From positions 1-13,854 of the forward strand of contig CAYRVF010000131.1 of assembly GCA_964427535.1 (NCBI GenBank): a stretch of 13,854 nucleotides of DNA, written 5' to 3'. Below are positions 12,944 through 13,854 of this stretch, piece after piece (within the stretch, counting starts at the first letter, position 1; every line of letters starts with the position of its first letter). The DNA comes from CAYRVF01 sp964427535 (GTDB taxonomy: Bacteria > Chloroflexota > Ktedonobacteria > Ktedonobacterales > JADMIN01). Both the position numbers and the translations under genes were made by a program. The notes beneath the pieces are model-generated. The model had not been told where the DNA came from, did no database searches, and worked only from the letters and a program-made list of their open reading frames with translations.

Positions 12944-13854
12944 ATGGATGGCATCTTCAGCATCGACAAGCCCACTGGCATGACCTCGCACGACGTGGTG
13001 GCGCGCGTGCGGCGTCTGGCGCACCAGAAGCGTGTCGGGCACGCGGGCACACTCGATCCCGCGGCGAGCGGCGTCCTGCCGGTCTGCCTGGGCCAGGCCA
13101 CGCGCATCGTCGAGTACCTGAGCGAGTCGGGCAAGGCATATCGCGCCACCATCCGTTTCGGCATTGTGACCGACACATACGACGCCGAGGGGCAGGTCGT
13201 GCGCACGTCGCCCGTCGCGCTCACCAAGGAAGAGATCGCCGCGGTGCTGCCGGAGTTCCTAGGCGAACAGATGCAGCGGCCACCGGTGTACTCCGCGCTC
13301 AAGCGCAACGGCCAGCCGCTCTACGCCCTCGCTCGGCAGGGCGTAGAGGTAGAGGTCGAGCCGCGCCCGGTCCGCATCGACGCGCTGCGGATCGTGTCGT
13401 GGAAGCCGCCCGATCTCGTGCTCGACGTCGAATGCGGCAAGGGCACATACATACGCTCGCTGGCCTACGATCTCGGCGAGCGGCTAGGGACTGGCGCGCA
13501 TCTCGCCGCGCTCGTCCGCACCCGCAGCGGTCCCTTCACGCTCAAGCAGAGCATCACCCTCGACGACCTGGAGGCCGCACTCCAAGCGGACGCCTGGCAG
13601 GACCATCTCTACGCAGCCGACGAAGCGCTGCTGAAGTGGAACGCTGCTATCCTTGGATCCGAGAGCGAGGCACGACTGCGGAACGGCCAGCTCCTCACGT
13701 TCCCAAACGCGATGCCGAGCGCACCAGAGGAGTCCGCCGACACGGACGCGGATGTTCCTCGGGAAGACATGCTGCGCGCGTACTCCACCGATGGCCGCTT
13801 TCTCGGCGTGCTGCGCGAGCGCGACGGCGCCTGGCAGCCGCATAAAGTGCTCGC
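12944..13854 (+). CDS. truB: tRNA pseudouridine-55 synthase (C-terminus outside the window)
   Basis: TruB makes pseudouridine 55 in the T loop of nearly all tRNAs. The frame from ATG 12944 runs 303 codons to the window edge without a stop. N-terminus MDGIFSIDKPTGMTSHDVV, then KRVGHAGTLDPAASGVLPV with catalytic Asp38 in GTLDP. QRPPVYSALKRNGQPLYALAR follows, then the GTYIRSLAYDLGERLG motif. The region past about residue 245 is a C-terminal extension of the PUA-like type (EARLRNGQLLTF...). GGAAGG at about 12927-12932 is a rather distant ribosome site. truB is usually downstream of rbfA/nusA/infB and beside ribF. None of these precede it here. Confidence 0.95.
   Translation, partial: MDGIFSIDKPTGMTSHDVVARVRRLAHQKRVGHAGTLDPAASGVLPVCLGQATRIVEYLSESGKAYRATIRFGIVTDTYDAEGQVVRTSPVALTKEEIAAVLPEFLGEQMQRPPVYSALKRNGQPLYALARQGVEVEVEPRPVRIDALRIVSWKPPDLVLDVECGKGTYIRSLAYDLGERLGTGAHLAALVRTRSGPFTLKQSITLDDLEAALQADAWQDHLYAADEALLKWNAAILGSESEARLRNGQLLTFPNAMPSAPEESADTDADVPREDMLRAYSTDGRFLGVLRERDGAWQPHKVL

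Overview
High-GC bacterial chromosome (roughly 65% G+C by eye) with many GTG starts. It carries core genes (aceA, panD, aroC, truB, two tRNAs) mixed with lineage-specific ones. The dispersed GC-rich hairpin repeats (CCTCACCCCC...GGGGAGAGGGG type), an extracellular CAP-domain protein, a TIR-SUMF1 fusion and an orphan GAF/HisKA_3 kinase make Chloroflexota a plausible source. That assignment is inference from style, not proof. No insertion sequence, phage gene, CRISPR array or reverse transcriptase is visible.

Layout. 1-514 (-): N-terminal half of isocitrate lyase, diverging from a LysR regulator (792-1727, +) across a 277-bp region with nested inverted repeats. 1869-2738 (+): membrane-anchored CAP/SCP protein. 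2888-3292 (+): panD. A 236-bp repeat-filled gap then separates panD from the convergent minus-strand pair aroC (3529-4701) and a two-TM TPR protein (4804-6048). 6301-6577 (+): a near-consensus promoter followed by tRNA-Leu(GAG) and tRNA-Val(TAC). 6777-7689 (-): chrB-like gene followed by a VOC/glyoxalase-fold gene. 7895-9244 (+): soluble GAF sensor histidine kinase. 9443-11418 (+): unusual 2Fe-2S ferredoxin, a 75-aa unknown protein, and a Ste24-type M48 metalloprotease. 11551-12777 (-): TIR domain fused to a SUMF1/FGE-fold domain that lacks the catalytic cysteines. 12944-13854 (+): truB, running off the window end.

How things work together. aceA and its divergent LysR neighbour look like a regulator-target pair for the glyoxylate shunt. 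panD and aroC are housekeeping biosynthetic genes that only happen to converge. The ferredoxin, 75-aa protein and M48 protease form a likely operon whose promoter overlaps the kinase stop codon.

Most notable points. (1) The five hairpin-forming repeat units all sit at the three convergent gene junctions (panD/aroC, tRNA-Val/VOC, M48/TIR) and at none of the divergent or tandem gaps. (2) The ferredoxin carries Asp where the third cluster Cys is expected. (3) The TIR-pseudo-FGE fusion is a candidate NADase effector with a lectin-like sensor domain.
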